Shown one piece after another: positions 37,061-46,089 of a DNA stretch of 64,000 bases (position 1 is the first letter of the stretch; every line of letters begins with the position of its first letter). Made by a program: the position numbers and the translations under genes. The stretch spans positions 23,086 through 87,085 of the forward strand of contig DATNIE010000007.1 in NCBI GenBank assembly GCA_035604595.1. The letters run 5' to 3'. Below the pieces are notes generated by a model. It saw only the letters and a list, made by a program, of their open reading frames with translations. It was not told the origin of the DNA and ran no database searches. Source of the stretch: CAIKZZ01 sp035604595. GTDB lineage: Bacteria > Pseudomonadota > Gammaproteobacteria > Steroidobacterales > Steroidobacteraceae.

Positions 37061-37902
37061 CGCGACCCTGCTGCCGGCCGGGCGGCCGGCGCCGCGCTCT
37101 TGTAGTTGCCGGACGGCTGCCGCGAGCGATAGGCGTGGGCGAGCAGGCCGAGTCCGGCGAGCACCATCGGCACCGACAGCACCATCCCCATGGTCAGCCA
37201 ATTACCGGCGAGGTAGCCGAGCTGGGCGTCCGGCATCCGCACGAACTCGATCAGGATCCGGAAGCTCCCGTAGCCAACCAGGAACAGGCCCGACGGCGCC
37301 CAGCGCGGCCGCGGCCGCGAGGTGAACCACCACATGATGGCAAACAACGCCAGGCCCTCGAGGCAGGCCTCATACAGCTGCGAGGCATGCAGTACCTGCG
37401 TCGTCCCGTCCGGGCCGCGCACCGCGAAGCCCCACGGCACGGTCGTCGGCTTGCCCCACAGTTCGCCGTTGATGAAGTTGCCGATGCGGCCGGCGGCGAA
37501 GCCGAGCATGGGCAAGGGCATGGTGAAGTCGCACACATCGACAAACGCGCGCTTGCGCCGCCAGGCCAGCAGCGCAAGGGCCACCGCGACGCCGATCAGC
37601 CCGCCGTGAAAACTCATGCCGCCAAGCCAGATCTTGTACCAGTAGCTCGGATCCTCGGCCAGCGCCTGCTGGCCGTAAAACGCGAGCCAGCCGATGCGCC
37701 CGCCGAGTATCACGCCGAACACTGCGTAGAACACCAGGTCATCGACCTCGAGTGGCGTCCACGTCGAGGTCGGCTGGCTCGCCCGGCGCCGCGCCAGCCA
37801 CCAGGCGGCGAGGAAGCCGATGACGTACATCAGGCCGTACCAGCGGACCTTCACAGGCCCGAGGGCGAGCGCGACCGGGTCGAAACCGGGATAGGTCAGC
37901 AT
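37057..37902 (-). CDS. lgt: Prolipoprotein diacylglyceryl transferase
   Basis: This inner-membrane enzyme attaches diacylglycerol to the lipobox cysteine of lipoproteins, such as the two cytochromes and others encoded nearby. The 281-residue protein has seven predicted transmembrane segments and the Lgt signature GRIGNFINGELWGKPT near 139-154. RWYGLMYVIGF lies at the N-terminus and a conserved His in SFHGGLIG. The Pro/Ala-rich tail is disordered. Confidence 0.97.
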   Translation of the reverse strand: MLTYPGFDPVALALGPVKVRWYGLMYVIGFLAAWWLARRRASQPTSTWTPLEVDDLVFYAVFGVILGGRIGWLAFYGQQALAEDPSYWYKIWLGGMSFHGGLIGVAVALALLAWRRKRAFVDVCDFTMPLPMLGFAAGRIGNFINGELWGKPTTVPWGFAVRGPDGTTQVLHASQLYEACLEGLALFAIMWWFTSRPRPRWAPSGLFLVGYGSFRILIEFVRMPDAQLGYLAGNWLTMGMVLSVPMVLAGLGLLAHAYRSRQPSGNYKSAAPAARPAAGSR

Positions 37903-37941
37903 CGGCGGTCAGTGTAGCGAAAACCCCCGCCGGCACCCATC

Positions 37942-38700
37942 TCAGCGCCCACCGTCGAGGCGCGCGACGAGCTCGCCGGCGAGTTCGTACAGCGCCTCGT
38001 GGCTGCGACTGAGCCCAGAGACACTCGGCAGCCATGCGAGGAGTCCGTGGGTGATCTCGCCAGTGCCGGCAACCGGCGCCGGAACGACGTCGAGCCCCGT
38101 GGCGGAGAATTCACCGAGCGCCCGGGGCATGTGGGACGCAGAAGTGACGAGCAGCACATGCCTCAGTCCGAGCGGCGCGAGCAGCGCGGCGGTTTCGCGC
38201 GCGTTCTCGCGCGTCGTGCGGGAGCGCGTCTCGAGCCAGCGCGCATTGAGCGCAAAGTCCGCCCGCAGCGTCCGCTGCATGATCCGCGCCTCGGCCTCCC
38301 CCGGCTCGACCGACCCGCCCGACAACAGCAACGGCAGGCCCGTCAGCCGCGCGAGCCGCGCCGCATAGGCGAGTCGCTCCAGCGTCTCCCCCTGAACCAC
38401 GGTGTGCTCCTCGCCCGCGGCGTTGCGGCGGACACCGCCCGCCAGTACGACGATCACGTCCGCGGATGGCGGCTGCCCGAGATCGAGCGGCGGGTAGCGT
38501 TCGGCGAGGCGATTTAACACGTCACCGACGAGCGGGACCGACAACAGCAGCAGCGTGCCAAGGCCCGCGGCAATGAGCGCCCTGCCGGCCCGCGGCGCCC
38601 GGCCGAGCAGCGCGAGTCCTGCACAGCCGAGCAACAGCGAGCCGCCCGGCGGCAGCACGAGCGCGCGACACACGGCGCGCACCGCCAGATCAGCGTCCAT
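37942..38700 (-). CDS. YdcF/SanA-like DUF218 membrane protein
   Basis: This envelope-associated protein of the DUF218 family (ElyC/YdcF relatives) is linked in some bacteria to envelope polysaccharide handling. It has 252 residues. Two N-terminal transmembrane segments (about 15-32 and 41-60) precede the soluble domain. That domain has ADVIVVLAGGVRRN near 80, LLLSGGSVEPGEAEA and HVLLVTSASHMPRA, the usual family landmarks. Its role here is unknown. Confidence 0.87.
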   Translation of the reverse strand: MDADLAVRAVCRALVLPPGGSLLLGCAGLALLGRAPRAGRALIAAGLGTLLLLSVPLVGDVLNRLAERYPPLDLGQPPSADVIVVLAGGVRRNAAGEEHTVVQGETLERLAYAARLARLTGLPLLLSGGSVEPGEAEARIMQRTLRADFALNARWLETRSRTTRENARETAALLAPLGLRHVLLVTSASHMPRALGEFSATGLDVVPAPVAGTGEITHGLLAWLPSVSGLSRSHEALYELAGELVARLDGGR

Positions 38701-38709
38701 CGGTGCGAT

Positions 38710-39942
38710 TCAATCGTTTGTGACGCGGCACAAGAATGCCTTCAGGTAGCGGGACTCGCGGATCGCCGGGTGTACGGGATGGTCGGGCGACTGGCCGCCG
38801 CTCGCCAGCACCTGCACGAAGCGGCCGAGGTGCCGGCCGGCCTTCTGGATTGCCTCGAGCAGCGCGTCGGGCTCGAGGTGATAGGAGCACGAGCACGATA
38901 CCAGCAGCCCGTCGCGCGCCAGCAGCTGCATCGCGAGCTGGTTGAGGCGCTTGTACGCCGCCTCGCCCTTGCCGGCGTCCTTGCGGCGCTTGATGAATGC
39001 CGGCGGATCGACGATCACGAGGTCGAAGGTCTCGCGCGCCGCGTGCATCTGCTCGAGCGCTTCGAAGGCGTCGGCCTTGAGGAGCTTGAGCGTGACACCG
39101 TTGCTGGCCGCATTGCGGGCCGCGGCCTCGAGCGCCGGCGCCGAGGAGTCGACGCAGGTGACCTCTGCACCGCCGCGCGCGGCGTGTACGCCCCAGGCGC
39201 CGACGTAGCTGAACAGGTCCAGCACCCGGCCGGTCCCCTTGGCGAGCGCCAGGAACTGGTGGCGGTTCGCGGCCTGGTCGTAGAACCAGCCGGTCTTCTG
39301 GCCGGCGGCCAGCGGGGCGATGAAGCGACAGCCGTCCGCGAGGATCTCTAGCTCGGCGGGGAGTGCGCCGCGCGCCGCTTCGACGTATTTGGGAAGCCCC
39401 TCGAGGTCGCGCGCCCCGGAGTCGTTCTTCAGGACGATGACGGCGGGCTTCACGACCTTCTCGAGCGCCGCGACGATCGCCTCCTTCTGCGCCTCCATTC
39501 CGGCCGTGCCGATCTGGATCACGAGCGTCGCGCCATAGCGATCGACGACGAGGCCCGGGAGCCCGTCGGACTCGCCGTGGACCAGCCTGTAGTGCGGGCT
39601 TGCGTAGAGCCGCTCGCGCAGCGCGAGCGCGACCCGCAGCCGATGGACGAGGAGCCCAGGACCCGGTGGATAGGCGGCGTGCCGGGACAGGATCCGCGCC
39701 GCGATCAGCGAGTGCGGATTGACGTACGCGTAGCCCAGGAACCGGTCGCGGTCCGAGCGCACCGCCGCAAGGCTGCCAGGCGCGAACTCGGTGAGGGGGG
39801 TCGCGGCGGTATCGATCTCGTTGCTGAAGATCCACAGGTGCCCGGCCGCAACACGCTTGTCCTCATGGCGTTTCAGCTTCAGCACCGGGTAGGCGGTCTC
39901 GCCCAGGGCGGCGGGTTCAGCGTCGGGAGCATCGCTCATCAT
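38710..39942 (-). CDS. rlmI: 23S rRNA m5C methyltransferase, RlmI family
   Basis: It is predicted to methylate C1962 of 23S rRNA. The 410-residue protein has an N-terminal PUA domain (LKLKRHEDKRVAAGHLWIFSNEI from about 18). The SAM pocket is VLDLFSYVGAWGVHAARGGA near 240. The catalytic region has VDPPAFIKRRKDAG, then SCSCSYH with the nucleophile Cys. ATG at 39942 (the first of two adjacent ATG codons) gives the longer N-terminus; the second at 39939 is equally possible. Confidence 0.93.
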   Translation of the reverse strand: MMSDAPDAEPAALGETAYPVLKLKRHEDKRVAAGHLWIFSNEIDTAATPLTEFAPGSLAAVRSDRDRFLGYAYVNPHSLIAARILSRHAAYPPGPGLLVHRLRVALALRERLYASPHYRLVHGESDGLPGLVVDRYGATLVIQIGTAGMEAQKEAIVAALEKVVKPAVIVLKNDSGARDLEGLPKYVEAARGALPAELEILADGCRFIAPLAAGQKTGWFYDQAANRHQFLALAKGTGRVLDLFSYVGAWGVHAARGGAEVTCVDSSAPALEAAARNAASNGVTLKLLKADAFEALEQMHAARETFDLVIVDPPAFIKRRKDAGKGEAAYKRLNQLAMQLLARDGLLVSCSCSYHLEPDALLEAIQKAGRHLGRFVQVLASGGQSPDHPVHPAIRESRYLKAFLCRVTND

Positions 39943-40041
39943 GGTCTCTCGGAGCGGTCGGCCGCGGGCGCGCGGCGGTCGCGTATAGTGACCGGGCGAC
40001 GGCATTCTAGCCGACGCGCGTGCCGTTCCCGGATTCACACG

Positions 40042-42165
40042 ATGCATCCAGCGCCCGGTCCTCCGCGCAACCGTCTTGCGAGCGAGACGAGCCCTTACCT
40101 GCTGCAGCATGCGGGCAACCCCGTCGACTGGTACCCGTGGGGGCCCGAGGCGCTCGAGCGCGCCCGGCGGGACGACAAGCCGATTCTGCTGTCGATCGGC
40201 TACTCGGCGTGCCACTGGTGCCACGTCATGGCGCACGAGTCCTTCGAGCACGGGCCGACGGCGACGCTGATGAACGAGCTCTACGTCAATATCAAGGTCG
40301 ACCGCGAAGAGCGCCCGGATCTCGACCGCATCTACCAGATCGCCCAGCAGGTCCTGACGCAGCGCACCGGCGGCTGGCCGTTGACGATGTTCCTCGCTCC
40401 GGAGGACCAAGTGCCGTTCTTCGGCGGCACGTACTTTCCGCGCGAGCCGCGCCACGGCATGCCCGCGTTTGCAGATCTGCTGCGCAAGGTTGCGGCCTAC
40501 TTCCGCGAGCAGCGCGCGGCAATACGCGGGCAGAACGGCCGGCTGCTGTCGGTGTTCGAGAGCCTCGCGCCGGCGGCGGCCGCGACGGACACTCGGCTCG
40601 ACGCCGGGCCGCTCGAGCGCGCGCGGGCGATGCTGCAGGCGAACTTCGACGCCGAGTTCGGGGGATTCACCGGCGCCCCGAAGTTCCCGCATCCGGGATT
40701 CAGCGAGCGACTGCTCCGCCAGTGGTCGGCGACCGCCCTCGCGGACCCGCCGGACCTGCAGGCCCTCTACATGGCGACGCTGACGCTGACCCGGATGGCG
40801 GAAGGCGGCCTCTATGATCACGTCGGCGGCGGCTTTGCGCGTTATTCCGTCGACGCGTACTGGATGATTCCGCACTTCGAGAAGATGCTCTACGATAACG
40901 GGCCGCTGCTCGCGCTTTACGCGGATGCCGCGACCGCGACCGGGGACGCGCTGTTTCGCGCGGCCGCGAACGGAACGGCCAACTGGGTGCTCCGCGAGAT
41001 GCAAGCACCGGCGGGCGGGTTCTACTCAAGCCTCGACGCCGACTCCGAGGGCGAGGAAGGAAAGTTCTACGTCTGGGACCGGGCCGAGGTCGAACGGCTC
41101 GTGACGCGAGAGGAGTATGCGGCGCTAACGCGCCGCTTCGGCCTCGACCGGGATCCCAACTTCGAGCACCGCTACTGGCACCTGCACGCCTTCGTCGCCG
41201 TCGATGTGATCGCCGGCGCGGCCGGGGTCGAGACCGGCGTGATCGAGGCGCGCCTCGCGAGCGGGCTCGCCAAGCTCTACACGGCGCGCGAGGCGCGCAT
41301 CAGGCCCGGGCGCGACGACAAGATCCTGAGCTCGTGGAACGGGCTCATGATCCGCGGACTCGCGAACGCCTCGCGGGCGCTCGGGCGCGATGATCTGGCA
41401 GTGAGCGCAACCCGCGCGGTCGATTTCCTGAAAGCTGCGCTGTGGCGGGACGGGCGCCTGTTCGCGACCCACAAGGACGGGCGTTCGCAGCTGCCGGCGT
41501 ACCTCGATGATTACGTGTTCGTGGCCGAGGCGCTCCTCGAGCTGCTCGCCACGCGCTGGCGGAGTGCGGATCTTGAGTTTGCAATCGCGCTCGTCGAGAC
41601 CGCGCTCGAGCACTTCGAGGACCGCGCGCTCGGCGGGTTCTGGTTCACGGCCGACGATGCCGAGCCCCTGATCCACCGCTCGAAGTCCTTCGCGGACGAG
41701 GCATTGCCGGCCGGAAACGGCGTCGCCGCCCGGCTGCTCGGCCGCCTCGGCCATCTGCTGGGCGAGCCGCGCTATCTCGACGCCGCCGAGCGCACGCTGC
41801 GTGCGGCGTGGAGCGCGATCGAGCGCTACCCCCCCGGGCACGGCTCACTGCTCGATGCGCTCGAGGAATGGCTGACGCCGGTCGAAAGCGTGATCCTGCG
41901 CGGGCCCGAAGCGGCGATACGCGAGTGGCGGGCCGAGCTCGCGCGCCTGTACGCACCGCGCCGCATGGTGTTTGCAATTCCGGATGCGGCGGAGGATCTG
42001 CCGCCGGCTCTTGCGACGAAGAGTTCGGGCACGGGCCCGCTCGCGTACCTGTGCCGGGGCTCGATCTGCGAGGCGCCGTTCGACTCGCTGCCGGCGCTGC
42101 TGCGCCGGCTCGGCGACGGGATTGCCGGCCGGGAGACGCCAGATCGCGTCCCGGCTGGCGACTGA
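40042..42165 (+). CDS. Thioredoxin-domain protein of the YyaL/SPATA20 family
   Basis: This large cytoplasmic protein of 707 residues is of uncertain function. The N-terminal 180 residues form a thioredoxin-like domain with CHWCH near 57 and GGWPLTMFLAPEDQVPFFGGTYFP. The rest is an (alpha/alpha)6-barrel-like domain resembling glycosidase folds, with DHVGGGFARYSVDAYWMIPHFEKMLYDN near 270 and RDDKILSSWNGLMIRGLA. The ATG at 40042 fits homologues that begin NRLASETSPYLLQHAGNPVDWYPWG. Confidence 0.93.
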   Translation: MHPAPGPPRNRLASETSPYLLQHAGNPVDWYPWGPEALERARRDDKPILLSIGYSACHWCHVMAHESFEHGPTATLMNELYVNIKVDREERPDLDRIYQIAQQVLTQRTGGWPLTMFLAPEDQVPFFGGTYFPREPRHGMPAFADLLRKVAAYFREQRAAIRGQNGRLLSVFESLAPAAAATDTRLDAGPLERARAMLQANFDAEFGGFTGAPKFPHPGFSERLLRQWSATALADPPDLQALYMATLTLTRMAEGGLYDHVGGGFARYSVDAYWMIPHFEKMLYDNGPLLALYADAATATGDALFRAAANGTANWVLREMQAPAGGFYSSLDADSEGEEGKFYVWDRAEVERLVTREEYAALTRRFGLDRDPNFEHRYWHLHAFVAVDVIAGAAGVETGVIEARLASGLAKLYTAREARIRPGRDDKILSSWNGLMIRGLANASRALGRDDLAVSATRAVDFLKAALWRDGRLFATHKDGRSQLPAYLDDYVFVAEALLELLATRWRSADLEFAIALVETALEHFEDRALGGFWFTADDAEPLIHRSKSFADEALPAGNGVAARLLGRLGHLLGEPRYLDAAERTLRAAWSAIERYPPGHGSLLDALEEWLTPVESVILRGPEAAIREWRAELARLYAPRRMVFAIPDAAEDLPPALATKSSGTGPLAYLCRGSICEAPFDSLPALLRRLGDGIAGRETPDRVPAGD

Positions 42166-42209
42166 CCGCCTGCCGCGCTGATCCGCGACGCAACCTGGGG
42201 CGGCGCGCC

Positions 42210-42662
42210 TCAGGCCGGCTCTGCGAACGCGCTGCGCAGGCGCTCGAGGAGCGCCGCGTGGACATCGGGCGCGAAGCGCGGCGCGCGACTCCAGTCGTAA
42301 GCCCACGGCTGGGCCGTCGCGAGCGCCGTGGGCTCATCGTGCCGGCGCGGGAAGATGTGCGCGTGCAGGGCGGGTTCGAGGTTGCCGAAGATCGCGTAGT
42401 TGATCCGGGTCGTGGCCGTGGCCGCGAGCAGCACGTCGCCCACTCGGGCCATATCCGCTAGAAACGCCGTGCGGCCGGGCGCATCGAGGGAATTGAGCTG
42501 CGGGACGACGGGGTCCGGAAGCAGCAGGGAGTAGCCCGGGATGACTTGTGGATCACCCAGCACAACCCAGCCGGACGCAAGGCGCGCGATGTACGTCGGC
42601 TCATTTCCCGCACGCAAGGCCGCGACCCGGCGGTGAATGACCGTGTCCGACAGGGCGTTCAT
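42210..42662 (-). CDS. HIT-family protein (histidine-triad nucleotide hydrolase-like)
   Basis: This is a predicted hydrolase or transferase of nucleotidyl substrates. The 150-residue protein keeps an HIT-like fold, but the triad reads ALHAHIFPR where HxHxHxxPR is usual. The first His is Ala, while the central nucleophilic His and the third His remain. The full-length domain starts at ATG 42662 and overlaps the neighbouring DMT-family gene by 4 nt. Catalysis may be weakened or the specificity changed. Confidence 0.85.
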   Translation of the reverse strand: MNALSDTVIHRRVAALRAGNEPTYIARLASGWVVLGDPQVIPGYSLLLPDPVVPQLNSLDAPGRTAFLADMARVGDVLLAATATTRINYAIFGNLEPALHAHIFPRRHDEPTALATAQPWAYDWSRAPRFAPDVHAALLERLRSAFAEPA

Positions 42663-43006
42663 CCGTGGCTCCGAAACATGAAGAACACCGCGCCGACGAT
42701 GCAACACGCTGCCCACAGGTAATCGAGCTTGAGCCCCTGCTTAAGGTACAGGAGCGCGAACGGGACGAACACGGCCAGCGTGATGACCTCCTGAAGAATC
42801 TTGAGCTGCGGCACAGTCATCACGGTGTACCCGATCCGATTGCCGGGGACCTGCAGCAGGTATTCAAAGAGCGCAATCCCCCAAGAGACCAGGGCCGCGA
42901 TCCACCACGGCCGATGGCTCAGCTCCTTAAGATGCGCATACCAAGCGAAGGTCATGAACACATTGGACAGGGACAGCAGGATGATGGTCTGGCCGATCTG
43001 AGGCAC
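42659..43006 (-). CDS. DMT-superfamily small membrane protein (DUF486)
   Basis: This 115-residue integral membrane protein has four predicted transmembrane segments. The family signature is clear: LSNVFMTFAWYAHLK, WGIALFEYLLQVPGNRIGY and LKILQEVITLAVF. The function is unknown, perhaps small-molecule export. The start is the GTG at 43006 with AGGGAG six nt before it, rather than the TTG two codons upstream. It is coupled to the HIT gene by an ATGA overlap. Confidence 0.9.
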   Translation of the reverse strand: MPQIGQTIILLSLSNVFMTFAWYAHLKELSHRPWWIAALVSWGIALFEYLLQVPGNRIGYTVMTVPQLKILQEVITLAVFVPFALLYLKQGLKLDYLWAACCIVGAVFFMFRSHG

Positions 43007-43035
43007 GCACAACTCCCTGGGACCGCCCGGTCCCG

Positions 43036-43728
43036 TCAGGCCGAGATCCGCTCCAGCGCACGCAGGCCCTCGGCATCCGGCGGCGCGAGTTTGAGAACGA
43101 AATCGAAACGGTCGATCGCGAGGCACAGCTCGAAGTCGCGTTCCGGCGCCCAGGTCGCCGCCGGGTCGAAGAACTGCGCCGCCGCGGGCGCGCCTCGCAG
43201 CCGGTCCGCGATTCCGGCCGTCTCGTAGTCGGTGCCGGCAAGGCGCGCGGCGATCAGCTCAGCGCAGACGTCGTCCTCGAGTGAGCGCGCGCGGCCCTGG
43301 TGGCCCATGCGCACGAGCGATACTGTCTCCGGGGCGCAGGCGGCGAGGTAGCGCGCAATGGCACCGGCGTTGACGAGGCTGCCGGTCAGTACGTGCTGCG
43401 CGCGATGCGCGTGCGTCAGGCCCTGCGTGCCCGCGTGGGTCGTGTGGACGAGCGTGCGCCCCCTGAGCGAGGCCGCTTCGATCCGTGCCGGGGAATTGCC
43501 GAAATCAAACCCCGGCAGGTCCCGGCCGTAGCGCTCGCCGGCGAGCAGCCAGTCAGGATGCCGGGCCCTGAGCGCCAGGGCGGTGTCAATCTCGGCGACC
43601 GGAATCACGCGCGCGCCACCGGCCGCCGCGTAGCAAGCAGTCGTGAAGGCGCGGAATACGTCGATGACGACGGCGCTGCCGGTCGCCTGCGCGGCGCCCG
43701 TCACGAAGTCCAGGACCTCGATCCGCAA
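43036..43728 (-). CDS. comB: 2-phosphosulfolactate phosphatase-family protein
   Basis: ComB dephosphorylates 2-phosphosulfolactate in coenzyme M synthesis. The 230-residue protein has VVIDVFRAFTTACYA near 20, GERYGRDLPGFDFGNSP and TTHAGTQGL, all family motifs. No other coenzyme M genes are visible and this bacterium is not expected to make it, so the homologue probably acts on another phosphoester or in sulfonate metabolism. Start ATG at 43728. It is next to a cytochrome lipoprotein gene, 7 nt away. Confidence 0.87.
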   Translation of the reverse strand: MRIEVLDFVTGAAQATGSAVVIDVFRAFTTACYAAAGGARVIPVAEIDTALALRARHPDWLLAGERYGRDLPGFDFGNSPARIEAASLRGRTLVHTTHAGTQGLTHAHRAQHVLTGSLVNAGAIARYLAACAPETVSLVRMGHQGRARSLEDDVCAELIAARLAGTDYETAGIADRLRGAPAAAQFFDPAATWAPERDFELCLAIDRFDFVLKLAPPDAEGLRALERISA

Positions 43729-43735
43729 GCCGCGC

Positions 43736-44155
43736 TCAGCCGCCGCGATGCGCCGCGCGCGCCTCGGCCACCATCGGCGGCGTCACCGACGGGGCGTGGT
43801 TGCCAAAGCTCGAGCGCACGTGCGTCAGGAGTGCCGCCAGGTCCGCATCGCTCAGGTAGCTGAACTGCGGCATCACCCCGCCGTACAGACCCTTGGGGAG
43901 TGCGGCGGGCCGCTGGCCGAACATCACCCAGCCGAGGAGATCCGGCGCATCGCCGATCGTGACGGGCGTGCCGGCGAGCGGTGGCTGCAGGCCCGCGACG
44001 CCCTCGCCGTTGGGCTGGTGGCAGGCGATGCAATTGGCGACGTACAGGCGTGCGCCGGGCGTCGCGGGCGCAGTCGGGGTCGCGCCGTCTCCGCCGCAGC
44101 CGGCAATGAGACCTGCGCCGAGCAACGCCATCACCACGGCGATCCTGAACCGCAT
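43736..44155 (-). CDS. Mono-haem cytochrome c lipoprotein
   Basis: This is a periplasmic electron carrier anchored to a membrane. The 139-residue protein has a lipoprotein signal MRFRIAVVMALLGAGLIAGC (Cys20), a Gly/Pro/Ala linker, and one haem site CIACH (Cys42, Cys45, His46). The axial Met is probably Met95 in GGVMPQF. It is a class I cytochrome c, of the type fused to or used by dehydrogenases, and no partner is obvious. Confidence 0.92.
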   Translation of the reverse strand: MRFRIAVVMALLGAGLIAGCGGDGATPTAPATPGARLYVANCIACHQPNGEGVAGLQPPLAGTPVTIGDAPDLLGWVMFGQRPAALPKGLYGGVMPQFSYLSDADLAALLTHVRSSFGNHAPSVTPPMVAEARAAHRGG

Positions 44156-44200
44156 CGGGTCTTGAGCGTCAGTGGATGTCGAAGGGCGCCGCAGGCTCGG

Positions 44201-44791
44201 TCAGCCGACCCAGCGGCGGACCCGGCCCGTGTCGAGGTGGACGAACTGCGACGCCTGATAGTAGCCGACCCCGCCGCGGCCGAGCGCAAGCCCCGCATCG
44301 CGGACGGCGCCAAGCTCGCAGCCGACGAGCCGAATGTCGATCGCCCGCCCTTCCATGTGCAGGCTGTGCGCGGCGACGCCGGTCGAGCGGGCGTGCATGG
44401 CGGCATTGGTCTCGGGCGAGCGGTAGCCTGAGATCACCTCGAACTCGGGATCCTTCTCGCAGCGGATCGCCAGATCCGACAGCAGATCGAGCAGTCCTGG
44501 GTCGATCGCGTGCACCTCACCGCTGCGGTGATCGCGAAGCACCTGGTTGACGGCGGCGAGCGCCGGATCGCAGTACGCGCCATCGCGGCAGTATTCGACC
44601 GACAGCGACTCGAGGGTGTGGGTGTTATGGAACGTGACCCGGCGCGGTCCGGGCGGGCTCGCAGCGGCGCGGCCCGCCGACCCGAGCCACAGCGCAACCC
44701 CGGCGCCGCCGCAGGCGAGCGCCCGAAACGCTGTGCGCCGCGTCAGGTGCGGCGGCGGCAGGCCCGGGGAGGTGCGGCTGGAATCGGACAT
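44201..44791 (-). CDS. Tat-exported DUF882 murein endopeptidase (YcbK/MepK-like)
   Basis: It is predicted to cleave peptidoglycan cross-links in the periplasm. The 196-residue protein begins with a twin-arginine signal (LTRRTAFRALACGG, Arg18-Arg19). It has the M15-like zinc-site residues in HSLHMEGRAIDIRL near 145 and the final His in FVHLDTGRVRRW. Its length fits YcbK. It is a likely cell-wall remodelling partner for the neighbouring envelope genes, though the exact cross-link is not known. Confidence 0.92.
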   Translation of the reverse strand: MSDSSRTSPGLPPPHLTRRTAFRALACGGAGVALWLGSAGRAAASPPGPRRVTFHNTHTLESLSVEYCRDGAYCDPALAAVNQVLRDHRSGEVHAIDPGLLDLLSDLAIRCEKDPEFEVISGYRSPETNAAMHARSTGVAAHSLHMEGRAIDIRLVGCELGAVRDAGLALGRGGVGYYQASQFVHLDTGRVRRWVG

Positions 44792-44843
44792 GTCCTGCAG
44801 TCTTCCTCAAGGATTCCGAAAAGACAAGAATCCCAGGTACGGG

Positions 44844-46058
44844 TCAGCGGGGCGTGAGTGTGACGACCGTCGCGTTCGCCGGCTCTGCGTTGATCGGCAG
44901 CACCCGCGCGCGGCGGATGAAGTTGAAGTCGGTGGCGGAGGCGGAGCCATACGCGCCCATGCTGTGCCCGACGATCAGATCGCCGATCTCGAGCGTCGGC
45001 AGCAACAGGTCCTCCGCCACGACATCGATGCCATCGCAGGTCGGGCCGGCCAGCACGCTCGGCTGCCGCGCGCCCCCCTCGCGCAGGCTCTCGATCCGGT
45101 AGCTCGTGTGATCGAACAGCTGGCCGCTGAATGATCCGTAAATCCCGTCGTCGAGGTAGTACCACGGTCGGCCATCGCGGCGCGCGCGGCCGATGATGGT
45201 CGTGACGCACGTACCCGCCGGGGCGGCGATGAAGCGGCCCGGTTCGGCGATTATTCGCAGGCCCGGCGGCAGCGCCGCAAGCGCCTGCCGAATTGGCTCA
45301 CAGAAAGCCTCGATCGGCATCACCGGCTCGCGGTACTCGACTGGGAAGCCTCCGCCGATATCGACGATCTCGAGGGACGCTGACCCCGCCGCCCGTGCTT
45401 CTCGCACCAGCTGTCCGCACGCCTCGATCGCCCGGACGTGCATCGCGGGGCTCGCCACCTGCGAGCCCACGTGGAACGAGAGGCCCGCGACCCGCACGCC
45501 GAGACGCGTCGCGACCTGCAGCAGCTCCGGCACTGCCTCCGCGTCGCAGCCGAACTTCCGCGACAGGTCGCAGATGGCGTCCGGTGCCCGGAACGCGACC
45601 CGGAGCAGCACCTCGACACGCTTGCGGTGGCGGATGAACTTGCCGAGCTCGTCGACATTGTCGGCGACGAACGTCCGCACGCCAAAGCGCAACGCATCGC
45701 GGATATCGCTGTCGCGCTTGATCGGGTGCGTGTGGATGCAGCGCCCGGGAGCGACGCCCGCGGCGCGCACCAGATCCACCTCGCCGCTGCTCGCCAGATC
45801 GAAGAACGCGCCCTCGGCCTTGAGCGCCGCGACGACCGCTGTTTCGGGCAGCGGCTTGAGCGCGTAATGCAGATCAACGCCCGGCAACGCCGCCGCGAGC
45901 CGCCTGAATTGCGCGCGAATCCGGTCGCAGTCGACGATCAGCAGTGGCGAGCCGTAGCGCGCGACCAGGGCCTCGAGGTCCGCTCCGCTATATGGCGCAT
46001 GCATCCGCCCGGCCTCGGGGCTCTCGAAGGGAAGCGGCGCGGGCTGGGCCTTGGGCAT
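44844..46058 (-). CDS. Type III PLP-dependent decarboxylase (ornithine/diaminopimelate decarboxylase type)
   Basis: This alanine-racemase-fold enzyme of 404 residues probably makes putrescine or a related amine from ornithine or lysine. It has the Schiff-base Lys68 in LHYALKPLP. GAFFDLASSGEVD follows, then the phosphate-binding GGGFPVEY and the C-terminal GPTCDGIDV, which has the second-subunit catalytic Cys and an Asp typical of ornithine decarboxylases. Start ATG at 46058 with AAGGAA seven nt upstream. DAP decarboxylase is less likely because the specificity motif is CDGID rather than the LysA pattern. Confidence 0.87.
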   Translation of the reverse strand: MPKAQPAPLPFESPEAGRMHAPYSGADLEALVARYGSPLLIVDCDRIRAQFRRLAAALPGVDLHYALKPLPETAVVAALKAEGAFFDLASSGEVDLVRAAGVAPGRCIHTHPIKRDSDIRDALRFGVRTFVADNVDELGKFIRHRKRVEVLLRVAFRAPDAICDLSRKFGCDAEAVPELLQVATRLGVRVAGLSFHVGSQVASPAMHVRAIEACGQLVREARAAGSASLEIVDIGGGFPVEYREPVMPIEAFCEPIRQALAALPPGLRIIAEPGRFIAAPAGTCVTTIIGRARRDGRPWYYLDDGIYGSFSGQLFDHTSYRIESLREGGARQPSVLAGPTCDGIDVVAEDLLLPTLEIGDLIVGHSMGAYGSASATDFNFIRRARVLPINAEPANATVVTLTPR

Positions 46059-46089
46059 GTCGGCGTTCCTTGGGTGACGCGCGCGGATT

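Noticed and set aside
39943..41004. Long N-terminal extension of the RlmI frame upstream of 39942
   Set aside because: It overlaps the thioredoxin-domain gene on the other strand and the extra sequence is low-complexity Arg-rich; the family starts at the adjacent ATG codons.
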